NCBI GenBank assembly: GCA_003635255.1
Contig: PYJC01000002.1
Span: forward strand, 1-56,569
Source: Candidatus Poribacteria bacterium
GTDB lineage: Bacteria > Poribacteria > WGA-4E > WGA-3G
Length of the DNA: 56,569 nucleotides
Direction: 5' to 3'
The position numbers were made by a program, and so were the translations under genes. This document shows, piece after piece, positions 17,713 through 26,553 of the stretch; the stretch's first letter is position 1; the number at the start of each line of letters is the position of its first letter. Below the pieces are notes generated by a model that saw nothing but the letters and a program-made list of their open reading frames with translations, was not told the origin of the DNA and did no database searches.

Positions 17713-17741
17713 TTGACATAGTTTAACAAAGCTGCTACACT
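17713..17741 (+). promoter_or_regulatory. Promoter of the modABC region
   Basis: TTGACA (17713-17718), 17-base spacer ending TGC, TACACT (17736-17741). It lies 47 bases before modA. I see no clear ModE-type palindrome overlapping it. Confidence 0.65.
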
Positions 17742-17787
17742 TGTCAAGAATTTTTGTGGAGTTAATGGGTATGTCGAGAACGAAATA

Positions 17788-18567
17788 ATGCACCGAATTT
17801 TTAAATCCCTCACCACCATCTACCTGCTGTCTGTTTTCGCTACACTTTCGGGGTGTGCGACAGATAAACAGAAGCCGATCGAATTAAGCGTTTTCGCTGC
17901 AATCAGTTTGACGGATGCACTGGGTGAAATTGGGACAGCATTTACAGCGGAAACTGGGGCTAAAGTCTATTACAATTTTGAAGCCTCCACGACGCTACAA
18001 CGTCAACTCGAAAAGGGCGCGTCAGCGGACGTTTTCATCTCAGCGAGTCCGCGTCAGGTCATTGCTTTGGAAACTAATGGGCTGCTTGAAGTCGGCAGTC
18101 GCCACGATCTATTGACCAATCGGTTAGTGCTTGTCTCTGATGAAACCGCGCGGATTTCTGTGGAAACTCCTGATAGCCTCGCTATGCCTGAAATTTCGAG
18201 GATTGCTATCGGACACCCCAATATAGTGCCTGCTGGCACTTACGCCAAAGAAGCCTTGACCCACTTTGGATTATGGGAAATACTGCAATCAAAGTTGATC
18301 TTTGGCATGGATGTACGGGCAACACTCGCTTATGTCACCGCTGGAAATGTGGATATTGCCATTGTATATAAAACGGATACAACACTGACCGAGAATATAA
18401 AAGTGCTTTATGCGTTACCGTCTGAGGCGTATACACCGATCATCTACCCAGCTGTCGTTATGAAGGATAGCCTGCGAAAGCAATTGGCGCGTAGATTTAT
18501 TAGTTATCTACAATCTACGCAGAGCGGTGAAGTTTTTGAAAAGCACGGATTTACCTTTTTGGACTGA
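17788..18567 (+). CDS. modA: Molybdate ABC transporter, substrate-binding lipoprotein
   Basis: 259 residues with a signal peptide ending in the lipobox LSGC, so it is anchored as a lipoprotein. Mature part opens with ELSVFAAISLTDALGEIG, the oxyanion-binding A-A-S-L-T/D-A signature of ModA, followed by NFEASTTLQRQLEKGASADVFISA and, later, ATLAYVTAGNVDIAIVYKTD, both family hallmarks. It binds molybdate or tungstate for delivery to ModB. ATG at 17788 with a weak ribosome site. The 3' end runs into modB with a one-base gap. Confidence 0.92.
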   Translation: MHRIFKSLTTIYLLSVFATLSGCATDKQKPIELSVFAAISLTDALGEIGTAFTAETGAKVYYNFEASTTLQRQLEKGASADVFISASPRQVIALETNGLLEVGSRHDLLTNRLVLVSDETARISVETPDSLAMPEISRIAIGHPNIVPAGTYAKEALTHFGLWEILQSKLIFGMDVRATLAYVTAGNVDIAIVYKTDTTLTENIKVLYALPSEAYTPIIYPAVVMKDSLRKQLARRFISYLQSTQSGEVFEKHGFTFLD

Positions 18568-18568
18568 A

Positions 18569-19234
18569 ATGAGGATAACTCCCGCCGAAGTTGCCGCCCT
18601 CTCTTTATCTATAAAAGTTGCGTTGCTGAGTCTCGTTATAATGCTCCCACCAGGACTATTGGTAGGCTGGCTCCTTGCGAAACGGACGTTTCCCGGTAAG
18701 GCTTTCCTGAATACGTTTGTGATGTGGCCGTTGGTACTGCCACCTATCGTCAGTGGATATTTACTCCTGATCCTATTGGGTAAGCACGGGTTCATCGGTG
18801 GGTTTATCCATCGAGTTTTCGGTATAGAGATCGTTTTTTCACAGGTGGCTGTTGTTATTGCGGTCTCAATTATCTCATTCCCACTGTTAGTACGCAGTAT
18901 TGTGACGGGGATGGAGGCTGTACCACAAGAACTTGAAAATGCTGCACGGACGCTCGGCGCATCACCCCTGAAGGTATTTTGGACGATAACATTTCCGCTT
19001 GCATATCGTGGAATTATCGGTGGAACGATCCTCGGTTTCTCCAAAAGTCTCGGTGAGTTCGGTGCCACAATCATGGTGGCAGGAAACATTCCCGGCAAAA
19101 CCCAAACGATGGCGTTAGCGATTTTCAGTGCTGTACATCTCGGAGAAGATGCCTCTGTTTATCGACTGGTATTTGTTTCAACCGTTGTGGCCTTCATAGC
19201 ACTCTGGTTAACGGAACGTTTCACTCTTCGTTAG
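18569..19234 (+). CDS. modB: Molybdate ABC transporter, permease
   Basis: 221 residues from the ATG at 18569, one base after the modA stop. Five to six membrane segments and the EAA coupling loop (ELENAARTLGASPLKVFWTI) that docks on ModC, with SLGEFGATIMVAGNIPGKTQT in the position normal for ModB. With ModA and ModC it imports molybdate across the inner membrane. The tight modA-modB junction points to translational coupling. A longer frame starting within modA (18527) is open but has no reason to be preferred. Confidence 0.92.
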   Translation: MRITPAEVAALSLSIKVALLSLVIMLPPGLLVGWLLAKRTFPGKAFLNTFVMWPLVLPPIVSGYLLLILLGKHGFIGGFIHRVFGIEIVFSQVAVVIAVSIISFPLLVRSIVTGMEAVPQELENAARTLGASPLKVFWTITFPLAYRGIIGGTILGFSKSLGEFGATIMVAGNIPGKTQTMALAIFSAVHLGEDASVYRLVFVSTVVAFIALWLTERFTLR

Positions 19235-19293
19235 CGAAAATAAATAACGTGAACTCGGTTTAAGAATTTTGAGTCAAGAAACGGACTGCAAGT

Positions 19294-19316
19294 CCCCCTG
19301 ATAAGGGGGTGTTTTT
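19294..19316 (+). terminator. Hairpin with T-rich tail downstream of modB
   Basis: CCCCCT-GATA-AGGGGG is a six-pair GC stem with a tetraloop followed by TGTTTTTG. It could end or attenuate modAB transcription before the small gene and modC. It is also the start of a G-rich dispersed repeat (19305-19356), so its terminator role is uncertain. Confidence 0.45.
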
Positions 19317-19433
19317 GCTGGGGTGTTTCCCTTAGGGGATTTTCTTCAAAGTTAAACCATTATTTGCGCAATATTCTCACTTATAGTGGATTTGAATGTT
19401 TATATCGAACTCACGTTAAATAAGGAGAAAATA

Positions 19434-19697
19434 ATGAGTTTGGAAATGTGGATATTTTTTGGCTTAATCGCTTGTGGTGCGCTCGTCTGGTATCTATATC
19501 AGCGTTCCAAGAACGATGATACGTCTGAGAACACAGAGCCTCAGCCCGATGATACTGCTAATGCAGATGATGAGTATGAAGATCTGCTTTTGACAGGTAT
19601 AATGCTCAGTGAGGTGTATGATGATGACGATTCATCTGACGATGTAGATCATAGTATGGATGACAGCGGTGGATTTGACGATAGTGGGTTCGAGTAA
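19434..19697 (+). CDS. Small single-pass membrane protein with acidic tail
   Basis: 87 residues from an ATG with AAGGAGA six bases upstream, so translation is likely. One membrane helix (IFFGLIACGALVWYLY, about residues 6-21) is followed by a tail extremely rich in Asp, Glu and Ser, including DDDDSSDD. No family recognised. It lies between modB and modC and ends 11 bases before modC, an unusual insertion into this transporter operon. Roles as a local metal buffer, a charge tether or a chance neighbour cannot be separated. Confidence 0.7.
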   Translation: MSLEMWIFFGLIACGALVWYLYQRSKNDDTSENTEPQPDDTANADDEYEDLLLTGIMLSEVYDDDDSSDDVDHSMDDSGGFDDSGFE

Positions 19698-19708
19698 GAG
19701 GATTGGCT

Positions 19709-20782
19709 ATGACAGATAGTACCGAAATCAGGCTCGATTTTCGCAAAAGCCTCGGTAGTTTTACCTTAGAGGTCAATTGCACGTTGGAAACGAAGGTTTC
19801 GGCGTTTTTAGGCGTGTCAGGGAGCGGGAAAAGTACGCTTCTCAATTGCGTTAGCGGTACGCTGACACCTGATGAAGGTGAGATCGCTTTTGGAGACGAG
19901 ATACTTTACAAGTCTGCCGCTAAGATTAATCTACCGCCTGAAAAGCGGCGGTTCGGCTATATTTTTCAGGAGGGATACCTATTTCCGCATCTCACTGTTG
20001 CACAGAACATCCGATATGGACAGCCGAATCCACGAAAGTATTCAGATGCGATAGATGTGCTTGAAATTTCCGAACTGCTCCAGCGGTATCCGAAAGAACT
20101 CTCTGGCGGCCAACGTCAACGGGTTGCGATCGCGCGGGCACTCGCTATGGAGCCGCGGATGCTCCTTATGGATGAGCCGCTTGCTGCACTTGATAGCGCA
20201 CTAAAAAACCGAATTATCCCATATTTGCACCATATTAAAGAAGCCTTTGAGACACCAATCCTCTATGTCACCCACGCCTTTTCTGAAGCGATGGCACTCG
20301 CCGATGAAGCCTTCCTGATTGCTGATGGCGAAATCATGGCGCGCGGTGAACCGCATCAATTACTGACTGCGCCCTCCGCGATGCCTATTGCACAATTGAC
20401 CGGTGTCGAAAACATTCTACTCCTTCCCGTGATCGCTTCAGACAAGGTACGTGGTTTGACCTCATTGGAAATCGGAGCCCAATCGCTTGTAATTCCTTAC
20501 ATTGAGGCAGAAGTCGGCGAAGTCGTTCCAGTCGCTATTCGGGCTGAGGATATTATTATCTCGCTTGAACCGAATCTCACGATTAGCGCACGTAACATAT
20601 TACTCGGGAAGATTCAGTACCTTGATGTCAGGAGCGAACGAACATGGCTCTCTATTCTTGTTGAATGGCATCACCTCGCTGTAAAGATCACACACGAAGC
20701 ACGTGAAGCGTTGGAGCTGAGAGAAAATATGGAGGTTTACTGCGTCATCAAAGCAAGTGCCATCAACCGCCTCTGGGATTAA
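19709..20782 (+). CDS. modC: Molybdate ABC transporter, ATP-binding protein
   Basis: 357 residues from the ATG at 19709 with AGAGGAT upstream; a TTG two codons earlier is less likely. Walker A GVSGSGKST is at 35-43, signature LSGGQRQRVAIARAL near 133, Walker B LLMDEPLAALD next. The C-terminal ~70 residues form the TOBE/MOP molybdate-binding domain of ModC (ISARNILLGKIQYLD, later AVKITHEA), allowing trans-inhibition by substrate. It energises ModB. The small membrane protein gene separates it from modAB, but the strand and 11-base spacing suggest co-transcription. Confidence 0.9.
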   Translation: MTDSTEIRLDFRKSLGSFTLEVNCTLETKVSAFLGVSGSGKSTLLNCVSGTLTPDEGEIAFGDEILYKSAAKINLPPEKRRFGYIFQEGYLFPHLTVAQNIRYGQPNPRKYSDAIDVLEISELLQRYPKELSGGQRQRVAIARALAMEPRMLLMDEPLAALDSALKNRIIPYLHHIKEAFETPILYVTHAFSEAMALADEAFLIADGEIMARGEPHQLLTAPSAMPIAQLTGVENILLLPVIASDKVRGLTSLEIGAQSLVIPYIEAEVGEVVPVAIRAEDIIISLEPNLTISARNILLGKIQYLDVRSERTWLSILVEWHHLAVKITHEAREALELRENMEVYCVIKASAINRLWD

Positions 20783-20799
20783 ATCCATTATCTCCAAAA

Positions 20800-20852
20800 C
20801 GTAGGGTTTTTGTTAGGGGTCTTTGATAGGGTGTTTTTGCGGATTTTTTCAC
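20800..20852 (+). repeat. G-rich dispersed element, copy after modC
   Basis: GTAGGGTTTTTGTTAGGGG, TCTTTGATAGGG, TGTTTTTGCGGATTTTTTC: the same word set (TTTGATAGGG, TGTTT-TGCG-ATTT-TTC) recurs at 19305, 21851, 39835, 41552 and 42681. It lies between convergent modC and coaE and could serve as a terminator, but no strong stem is present in this copy alone. Confidence 0.6.
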
Positions 20853-20913
20853 GGTTTGTAACCGCACCGGACAATCCACAAATGATCCCTCACGCGCTGT
20901 ACAATCAACATGT

Positions 20914-21570
20914 CTATGGTATTTTATTCTCTGTCTGAAGACTCTCCCAAAGCGCATCCACCTGCATACAGAGTTCTTCAAACGTCCCCTCATTCTCTAT
21001 TACAACATCCGCATATTTAACTTTCTCCGAGACAGGCATCTGGGCATCAATCCGCGCTTGAACTTCGGCTTCGGTGAGCGGTCTTCCTTGTGCAACACTG
21101 CGCTCCAAAGTGCGTTGCAGCTGCGTCACCGGCGATGCCGTCACGACGACAATCAGATCGACCGTATCATAAGCACCGGCTTCGATAAGGAGCGGCGCAT
21201 CCAGTAGCACAATGCACGTTGGATCCTCTGTGACAAGCTGGCGCGCCTGTGCGCGTGAACGTTGGATAATCAACGGGTGCAGGATGCTGTTCAGACGTTC
21301 GCGTGCGGCTTTATCCTTAAAAACGATTGCCCCCAGTTTCTTCCGACTCACATCTCCAGAGGCTTCAAGAATGTCCTGCCCAAATGCCTCGGTCAATTCG
21401 TTAATAACCGGGCTGTCTGCCTTGAGGAGTTGGTGTCCGATTTCGTCTGCATTGATCGGAATCGCACCTTTTTCTGTGAGCAGCTCTGAGACAGTCGTCT
21501 TTCCGCAGGCAATCCCGCCCGTAATTCCGACGATAGTGCCGTGTGCGCGGTGTGTTGTTGCTGTTTCCAT
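20914..21570 (-). CDS. coaE: Dephospho-CoA kinase
   Basis: 218 residues from the ATG at 21570, which lies just after its own promoter; a longer upstream frame would overlap that promoter. The P-loop GITGGIACGKTT is at 14-25, followed by INADEIGHQLL (substrate Asp) and IVLLDAPLLIEAG, the family hallmarks. It phosphorylates dephospho-CoA, the last step of CoA synthesis. Stand-alone gene here, convergent with modC. Confidence 0.92.
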   Translation of the reverse strand: METATTHRAHGTIVGITGGIACGKTTVSELLTEKGAIPINADEIGHQLLKADSPVINELTEAFGQDILEASGDVSRKKLGAIVFKDKAARERLNSILHPLIIQRSRAQARQLVTEDPTCIVLLDAPLLIEAGAYDTVDLIVVVTASPVTQLQRTLERSVAQGRPLTEAEVQARIDAQMPVSEKVKYADVVIENEGTFEELCMQVDALWESLQTENKIP

Positions 21571-21577
21571 ACCATTG

Positions 21578-21606
21578 AGTGTATACGACACACTAAAATT
21601 TGTCAA
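21578..21606 (-). promoter_or_regulatory. Promoter for coaE
   Basis: On the minus strand TTGACA (21606-21601), 17 bases, TACACT (21583-21578). The start would lie at about the coaE ATG (21570), giving a very short or leaderless message. Confidence 0.6.
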
Positions 21607-21771
21607 CTGATGGCTCTGCGCTCTGCTTCGCACTTTTCCAAGCGTTTATGAGAAACCCAGGGACCCTATCCTAAACTTGGAAACATTATTTATAGTTTGT
21701 ATCAAATGACCCCATGAGTTATACTCATAGTATGAGTCAGCCTAACAAGTAGATGTATTCGCATCACCACT

Positions 21772-22010
21772 GGTGTCAATTTTAAAAAAATAACCGTCTC
21801 GATACCAGACCCGATAGGTTCGGTTTCCTAGAAGAAATCCGCAGAAATACCGTTTTTGATAGGGGTCTTTGATAGGGGTCTTTGCTTGGGTATTTCTGCG
21901 GATTTCTGTGTATTTCTTCTAAGCAAAGACCCCCAGCAAAAACACCGAACCGGATTCTACGCGGAAACCTTGAAGACTCCATAACCCTCTTTAGTCCTGT
22001 AGGGTTTATT
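21772..22010 (+). repeat. Dispersed repeat, interrupted copy (second copy near 50591)
   Basis: GGTGTCAATTTT, AATAACCG, TAGGTTCGGTTTCCTA and then, after an interruption, ACCGAACCGGATTCTACGC, GGAAACCTTGAAGACT and CCCTCTTTAGTC follow in the same order as at 50591-50705, where the two halves are continuous. The uninterrupted core is a palindrome, GGTTCGGTT facing AACCGAACC. Confidence 0.75.
21831..21943 (+). mobile_element. 113-base hairpin insertion inside the repeat
   Basis: The extra DNA that splits the repeat. AGAAATCCGCAGAAATACC (21833-21851) faces GGTATTTCTGCGGATTTCT (21889-21907), 19 perfect pairs; its loop holds two tandem TTTGATAGGGGTC-like units; GGGGTCTTTGCTT (21876-21888) also faces AAGCAAAGACCCC (21920-21932). 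So it can fold in at least two ways. No coding capacity; MITE-like in size. Confidence 0.65.
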
Positions 22011-22141
22011 CACTTCGGTGTTTCTGCTAAGCACATCATTTCCCAAAGAAGATGCCATCGAATCCAACTCAACCCACTCAGAAACGATCGTTTGAAAGCT
22101 AATAAACATCAGCACTCCAGCTATCCTATGGTCATTTGATA

Positions 22142-25036
22142 CTATTTTACGATCAACAGTTTCCGGGTTGCTGTGAAGTTGCCTGCGGTGAGCGTATAGA
22201 AGTAGAGGCCACTCGCTACTTGTTCACCGATTTGATTTTTACCATCCCAATACACCGCCCGATGCTTGCTCCGATAAACACCCGCAGGTTGATGCCCAAG
22301 GTCCAACGTCCGCACCAACCGACCGTCAATGCTATAGATAGAGAGCGTAACAGCTGAAGGTGTAGCAAGTTGATAAGGTAACCACGTCTCAGGATTGAAG
22401 GGGTTCGGATAATTCGGTAACAATGCCGTCGTCTCCGGTATCGCCCGCATTTCTGTGAGCAGCTGCAGCAGCCTTTGAAGCACTGCGGGGACGCTGTGTC
22501 CGAGGGGCCCTGCCTCCGCAAGTGCATCAGCAACGTTGCGATAGGCTATGTCCCGGGGCAAAACCTGTCCGTGTGCTTTCCACATCGGTGCCTCGGCGAT
22601 AACTTCCAGCTCCGCCGCCTGTTCTACCGCTGTCGCTAACGCCGCTTCTACCGCTTCCAGCGAAAGCCCGCCGAGATTACCACCCGCAGCATCAATGCCT
22701 TGCGCAACAGCCGTGAGGTCTGCCAAGTCAACAACGCCATCGGCGTTGACATCTGCGGGGAGGTTGACACCAATGGGAACCTGCGTTCCATAAAAGAGGG
22801 CAACAATCGCAAGGTCAATGACCGTTACTTGTCCATCTCCATTGACATCCAAGGGGTCAATTCCGGGACCAGGTCCATCGCCAATCACCTCAATGCTGAA
22901 AGTCAAAGCAGCAGATGCCCCGCCGGTATCTGTGGCGGTGTAAGTAGCAGCAGTTGTCCCCACAGCCGTTGGTGTGCCACTGAGCACCTGTGCTGCTGCA
23001 TCAAATACCAACCCATCAGGCAGTGGCTCCAGCGTGTAGGTGTAGGGGGGCGTGCCACCTGAGGCAACTGGTAAGGACAAGGGATCAATCGGGGTGTTGG
23101 CAGCGAATGTCTGATCGGGGATCTCGGTGGGTGTGAAGGTAATTGGTGGCGGTGTGGGTTTAGATATAAGTTGCCACAGGAGCACAGTGCCGTCCCAACT
23201 CCCACTGGCGAGGGTGCTGCCATCGGAACTAAAAGCAACACTATCAACACTGTCGGTGTGTCCCATAAGGGTATTTCTGGGAGTGCCCGTCGCGACATCC
23301 CATAAACGCACAGTGTTGTCATTGCTCCCGCTGGCGAGGGTGCTGCCATCGGAACTAAAAGTAACACTATTTACACCCCCGGTGTGTTCCGTGAGTGTAT
23401 TTCTGGGAGTGCCCGTCGCGACATCCCATAAACGCACAGTATCATCCCAACTCCCGCTCGCAAGCGTAGAGCCATCGGGAGAAAACGCAACACTAAAGAC
23501 CCCGAGGGTGTGTTCTGTGAATGTGTTTCTGGGAGTGCCCGTCGCGACATCCCATAAACGCACGGTGTTGTCCTCACTCCCGCTGGCGAGGGTGCTGCCA
23601 TCGGGAGAAAACGCAACACTATAGACCCAGGCGGTGTGTCCCATAAGGGTATGTATGAGGGTGCCCGTATTGGCGTTCCATACCCGCACGGTGTTGTCAC
23701 CATTCCCACTGGCGAGGGTGCTGCCGTCCGGACTAAACGCAACACTTCTAACCAAAATAGGAAATTCGGAGTCTATCGTAAGGGTGGTTCCGGGAGTGCC
23801 CGTCGCGACATCCCATAAACGCACACCATCATAACCGCCGCTGGCGAGGGTGCTGCCATCCAGACTAAACGCAACACTTCTAACCCAACTGGTGTGTTCA
23901 AGCGTGTTTCCGAGGGTGGCAGTCGTTGCATTCCATAAACGCGCTTCCTTCCCAATCCCACTAGCGAGAGCACTGCCATCGGTTGGACTAAAGGCAATAC
24001 TATGATGGACTCTGGCAGTGTGTCCCGTGAGTGTATTTCTGGGAGTGCCCGTCGCGACATCCCATAAACGCACGGTGCCGTCCAAACTCCCGCTGGCGAG
24101 TGCACTACTATCGGGAGAAAACGCAACACTATAGACCCATTCGGTGTGTCCCATGAGTGTATTTCTGGAGGTGCCCGTCGCGACATCCCATAAACGCACG
24201 GTGTTGTCATCACTCCCACTTGCGAGCGTAGAGCCATCGAGAGAAAACGCAACACTTCTGACCCATGCGGTGTGTCCCGTGAGAGGATTTCTGGAGGTGC
24301 CCGTCGCGACATCCCATAAACGGACTGTTGTATTAAAGCCACCGCTACTTGCGAGCGTAGAGCCATCGGGAGAAAACGCAACACTTTCGACCCTGTCAAT
24401 GTCTTCAAGTACGTTTATAGGATTGCCGGTCGCGACATCCCATAAGCGGATTGTCCTATCGCTAAAGACACCACCACCACTTGCGAGTGTAGAGCCATCG
24501 GGAGAAAACGCAACACTTTCGACCCAGCCGGTGTGTCCCGTGAGCGTGTTTATGAGGCTGCCCGTTGCGACATCCCATAAACGCACCCTTCGGTCCCAAT
24601 CCCCACTTGCGATTGTTGAGCCATCAGGGCTAAAAACAACACTGATGACCGAGATGCCTTGTCTTGGGAGTGTATTTTCGAGCGTGCCCGTTGTGACATC
24701 CCATAAACGAACAGTGCCGTCCCAACTCCCGCTCGCGAGGGTGCTGCCATCGGAACTAAAAGCAACACTATTTACATTCCCGGTGTGTCCCGTGAGCAGT
24801 GCCTGTTCAGTCCCCGTATGGGCATCATATATCCAAATACCGATATTGCTTGCGACCGCCAAACTGCTACCATCCGAAGAATACGCGATCCCCTCTACTG
24901 TGCCTTTACCCAGACGGGCTCTCGCACCGTCCGGCAAATGCCATTGTGGTGAGTCTTGTGCATTACTTGTTGTTATGTTCAGCGTTGAGACGAGAAATAG
25001 AACGATCAGGAAAGAAAAAATCGGTCTCATTTTCAT
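22142..25036 (-). CDS. Secreted WD40-repeat protein with dockerin-like and C-terminal sorting-type domains
   Basis: 964 residues. Signal peptide (residues 1-27, ending SNAQ), then 14 WD40 repeats of about 41 residues (GxVxSVAFSPDGSTLASGSxD-TVRLWD), enough for two seven-bladed propellers, to about residue 600. Next an Ig-like putative domain (GGTPPYTYTLEPLP to SIEV), two calcium-loop repeats of dockerin type (DVNGDGQVTVIDL and DVNADGVVDLADL), and a C-terminal NYPNPFNPETWLPYQL domain of FlgD/type-A sorting kind ending TRKLLIVK. GGAG precedes the ATG. Likely exported to the surface or outside; the ligand is unknown. The repeats are close to identical at DNA level. Confidence 0.88.
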   Translation of the reverse strand: MKMRPIFSFLIVLFLVSTLNITTSNAQDSPQWHLPDGARARLGKGTVEGIAYSSDGSSLAVASNIGIWIYDAHTGTEQALLTGHTGNVNSVAFSSDGSTLASGSWDGTVRLWDVTTGTLENTLPRQGISVISVVFSPDGSTIASGDWDRRVRLWDVATGSLINTLTGHTGWVESVAFSPDGSTLASGGGVFSDRTIRLWDVATGNPINVLEDIDRVESVAFSPDGSTLASSGGFNTTVRLWDVATGTSRNPLTGHTAWVRSVAFSLDGSTLASGSDDNTVRLWDVATGTSRNTLMGHTEWVYSVAFSPDSSALASGSLDGTVRLWDVATGTPRNTLTGHTARVHHSIAFSPTDGSALASGIGKEARLWNATTATLGNTLEHTSWVRSVAFSLDGSTLASGGYDGVRLWDVATGTPGTTLTIDSEFPILVRSVAFSPDGSTLASGNGDNTVRVWNANTGTLIHTLMGHTAWVYSVAFSPDGSTLASGSEDNTVRLWDVATGTPRNTFTEHTLGVFSVAFSPDGSTLASGSWDDTVRLWDVATGTPRNTLTEHTGGVNSVTFSSDGSTLASGSNDNTVRLWDVATGTPRNTLMGHTDSVDSVAFSSDGSTLASGSWDGTVLLWQLISKPTPPPITFTPTEIPDQTFAANTPIDPLSLPVASGGTPPYTYTLEPLPDGLVFDAAAQVLSGTPTAVGTTAATYTATDTGGASAALTFSIEVIGDGPGPGIDPLDVNGDGQVTVIDLAIVALFYGTQVPIGVNLPADVNADGVVDLADLTAVAQGIDAAGGNLGGLSLEAVEAALATAVEQAAELEVIAEAPMWKAHGQVLPRDIAYRNVADALAEAGPLGHSVPAVLQRLLQLLTEMRAIPETTALLPNYPNPFNPETWLPYQLATPSAVTLSIYSIDGRLVRTLDLGHQPAGVYRSKHRAVYWDGKNQIGEQVASGLYFYTLTAGNFTATRKLLIVK

Positions 25037-25656
25037 CAGTAAATTCTCCTTTGTGATGTGGGTTTTGACCCACTTACAGAAGTTGAATTATCGGGAGGGT
25101 AAATCGACAGTGTTAAAATAGAGTTCACACAATGGATACTATCAACAGATATAGACTTCCGAAATCTATACAATGACGCACGACCCAATACAAACCCGAT
25201 AGCAGACTTCTGCATACGGTTTAGGATATCACTGAAACCATGCGTGTCTTGCCCGTTCATCAACGTTACCCCTGAAACAGAATAGAGCCATTTGGAAATC
25301 GAGCTCACAAATGCTGACGCGTTTTATCCGTTTCACCACCCGTTCGCGAAAATTATACAACGTGAGTTTGATAAAAGTGAGACGTTGGGTTTCGCTTAGA
25401 CAGACAATCAGCAACTTGGGTTATAATAAGTCAATTCTAATTAAATTTCATTAAAAAATTATAAAGTCTAACTGTAACTATTAAAGTTATATAATATCTT
25501 CACTAAAAAAGCAAATTATTCCCACAAAAATTTTGGACTAAAAACCGAGAACTGAATGGCTCTACTATTCAACCAATTTTGATTGACAGTGGGGACTGCT
25601 CCTGCTATGATGTTAACCTACTACGTCTATTTTTATTCAGGGAGCACAAGATTTCC
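25037..25656. other. 620-base intergenic region, mostly AT-rich
   Basis: Between the divergent WD40 and SDR genes. GTGGGTTTTGACCCAC near 25059 is a short hairpin. From 25430 to 25540 the sequence is very AT-rich with no clear gene. Short open frames here have no ribosome site and no recognisable product. The SDR promoter at 25583 is the only element I can support. Confidence 0.5.
25583..25611 (+). promoter_or_regulatory. Promoter for the 25657 SDR gene
   Basis: TTGACA (25583-25588), 17 bases ending TGC, TATGAT (25606-25611), about 46 bases before the ATG. Confidence 0.65.
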
Positions 25657-26487
25657 ATGGGAAGATTAGAGGGTAAAATCGCAATCGTAACAGGGGCTGG
25701 TAGAGGGCATGCCGAAGTCGTCGCAAGACGGTTTGCAAAAGAGGGCGCAGCGGTTTCTATCTGTGATGTGATCCCAGTCCAAGATTTAGAGGCGAAAGTC
25801 GGTTCAGAAATTAGAGCCGCCGGTGGAGATGTCCTTTGTTTTGAGACCGATGTCTCACAAGAAGCACCCGTCAATGAGATGGTCGCTGCTACTATTGAAA
25901 AATTCGGGACTGTTGATATACTCGCCAATGTTGTCGGGATCGCCGGACCGACGAAAGATGTCTGGGATATGAGTTTAGAGGAATGGCGGCGCACGCTTGA
26001 GGTCAATCTGGATTCGCTTTTCATCTGTTCTAAAGCCGTCCTACCGGAGATGATCCAAAAAAAATATGGGAAGATCATAAACTTCAGTTCAGGGACAGGC
26101 AAACAGCCCCTGTCGCATAGAGCACCTTATGCGACTTCTAAGATGGGGGTTATCGGTTTCACACGCACTCTCGCTGCCGATGTCGGACGGTACAATATCA
26201 ACGTCAACGCCATCTGTCCGGGTTGGCATACGGAAAGAAGCCTTGAACTTGCGCGAGGTAGAGCCGAGTACATGAACAGACCTTTTGATGAGGACGCATT
26301 ACGTGAACGGTACGGACAGGAAGATCCGAGAAGTGTCATCGCTGGCAGATGGTGTGCGGATGAAGGGTATAGAGATAAAGGTTCTGGATCTGAGGATGCC
26401 GCTGCATTAGCAGTCTTCCTCGCCTCAGACGATTCCGCCAACATGACAGGACAGGACATTAATACTGGTGGCACGGTGATGTGGTAG
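25657..26487 (+). CDS. Short-chain dehydrogenase/reductase
   Basis: 276 residues from the ATG at 25657, with GGGAG 12 bases upstream; the longer frame from 25579 contains the promoter and is rejected. Cofactor motif TGAGRGHAEVVA near 12, NVVGIAG in place of NNAG, catalytic Ser in NFSSGTG and Y-x3-K in YATSK, so the active site is complete. D at the end of strand 2 (ICDV) suggests NAD(H). An extra segment around residues 195-245 forms a longer substrate lid than usual. Substrate unknown. It precedes the defence-like region. Confidence 0.87.
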   Translation: MGRLEGKIAIVTGAGRGHAEVVARRFAKEGAAVSICDVIPVQDLEAKVGSEIRAAGGDVLCFETDVSQEAPVNEMVAATIEKFGTVDILANVVGIAGPTKDVWDMSLEEWRRTLEVNLDSLFICSKAVLPEMIQKKYGKIINFSSGTGKQPLSHRAPYATSKMGVIGFTRTLAADVGRYNINVNAICPGWHTERSLELARGRAEYMNRPFDEDALRERYGQEDPRSVIAGRWCADEGYRDKGSGSEDAAALAVFLASDDSANMTGQDINTGGTVMW

Positions 26488-26553
26488 TTGTGGATAATTG
26501 ATTGTGGATGCGGTACAATGAATAGGGTGTACGTTAAGCATAAGGAGAGAGAA

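Larger units (their letters stand above)
21699..22142. repeat. Region bounded by a 13-base inverted repeat
   Basis: GTATCAAATGACC (21699-21711) is exactly repeated inverted as GGTCATTTGATAC (22130-22142). The right copy overlaps the stop codon of the WD40 gene. Between them lie a small palindrome (ACTCATAGTATGAGT), a long dispersed repeat and a 113-base insertion described separately. No gene is present in this 535-base gap. Confidence 0.6.

Noticed and set aside
24144..25121. Long plus-strand open frame of 325 codons opposite the WD40 gene
   Set aside because: It is the antisense of near-identical repeats that lack stops in that frame; Ser/Pro/Val-rich, no ribosome site, no domain.
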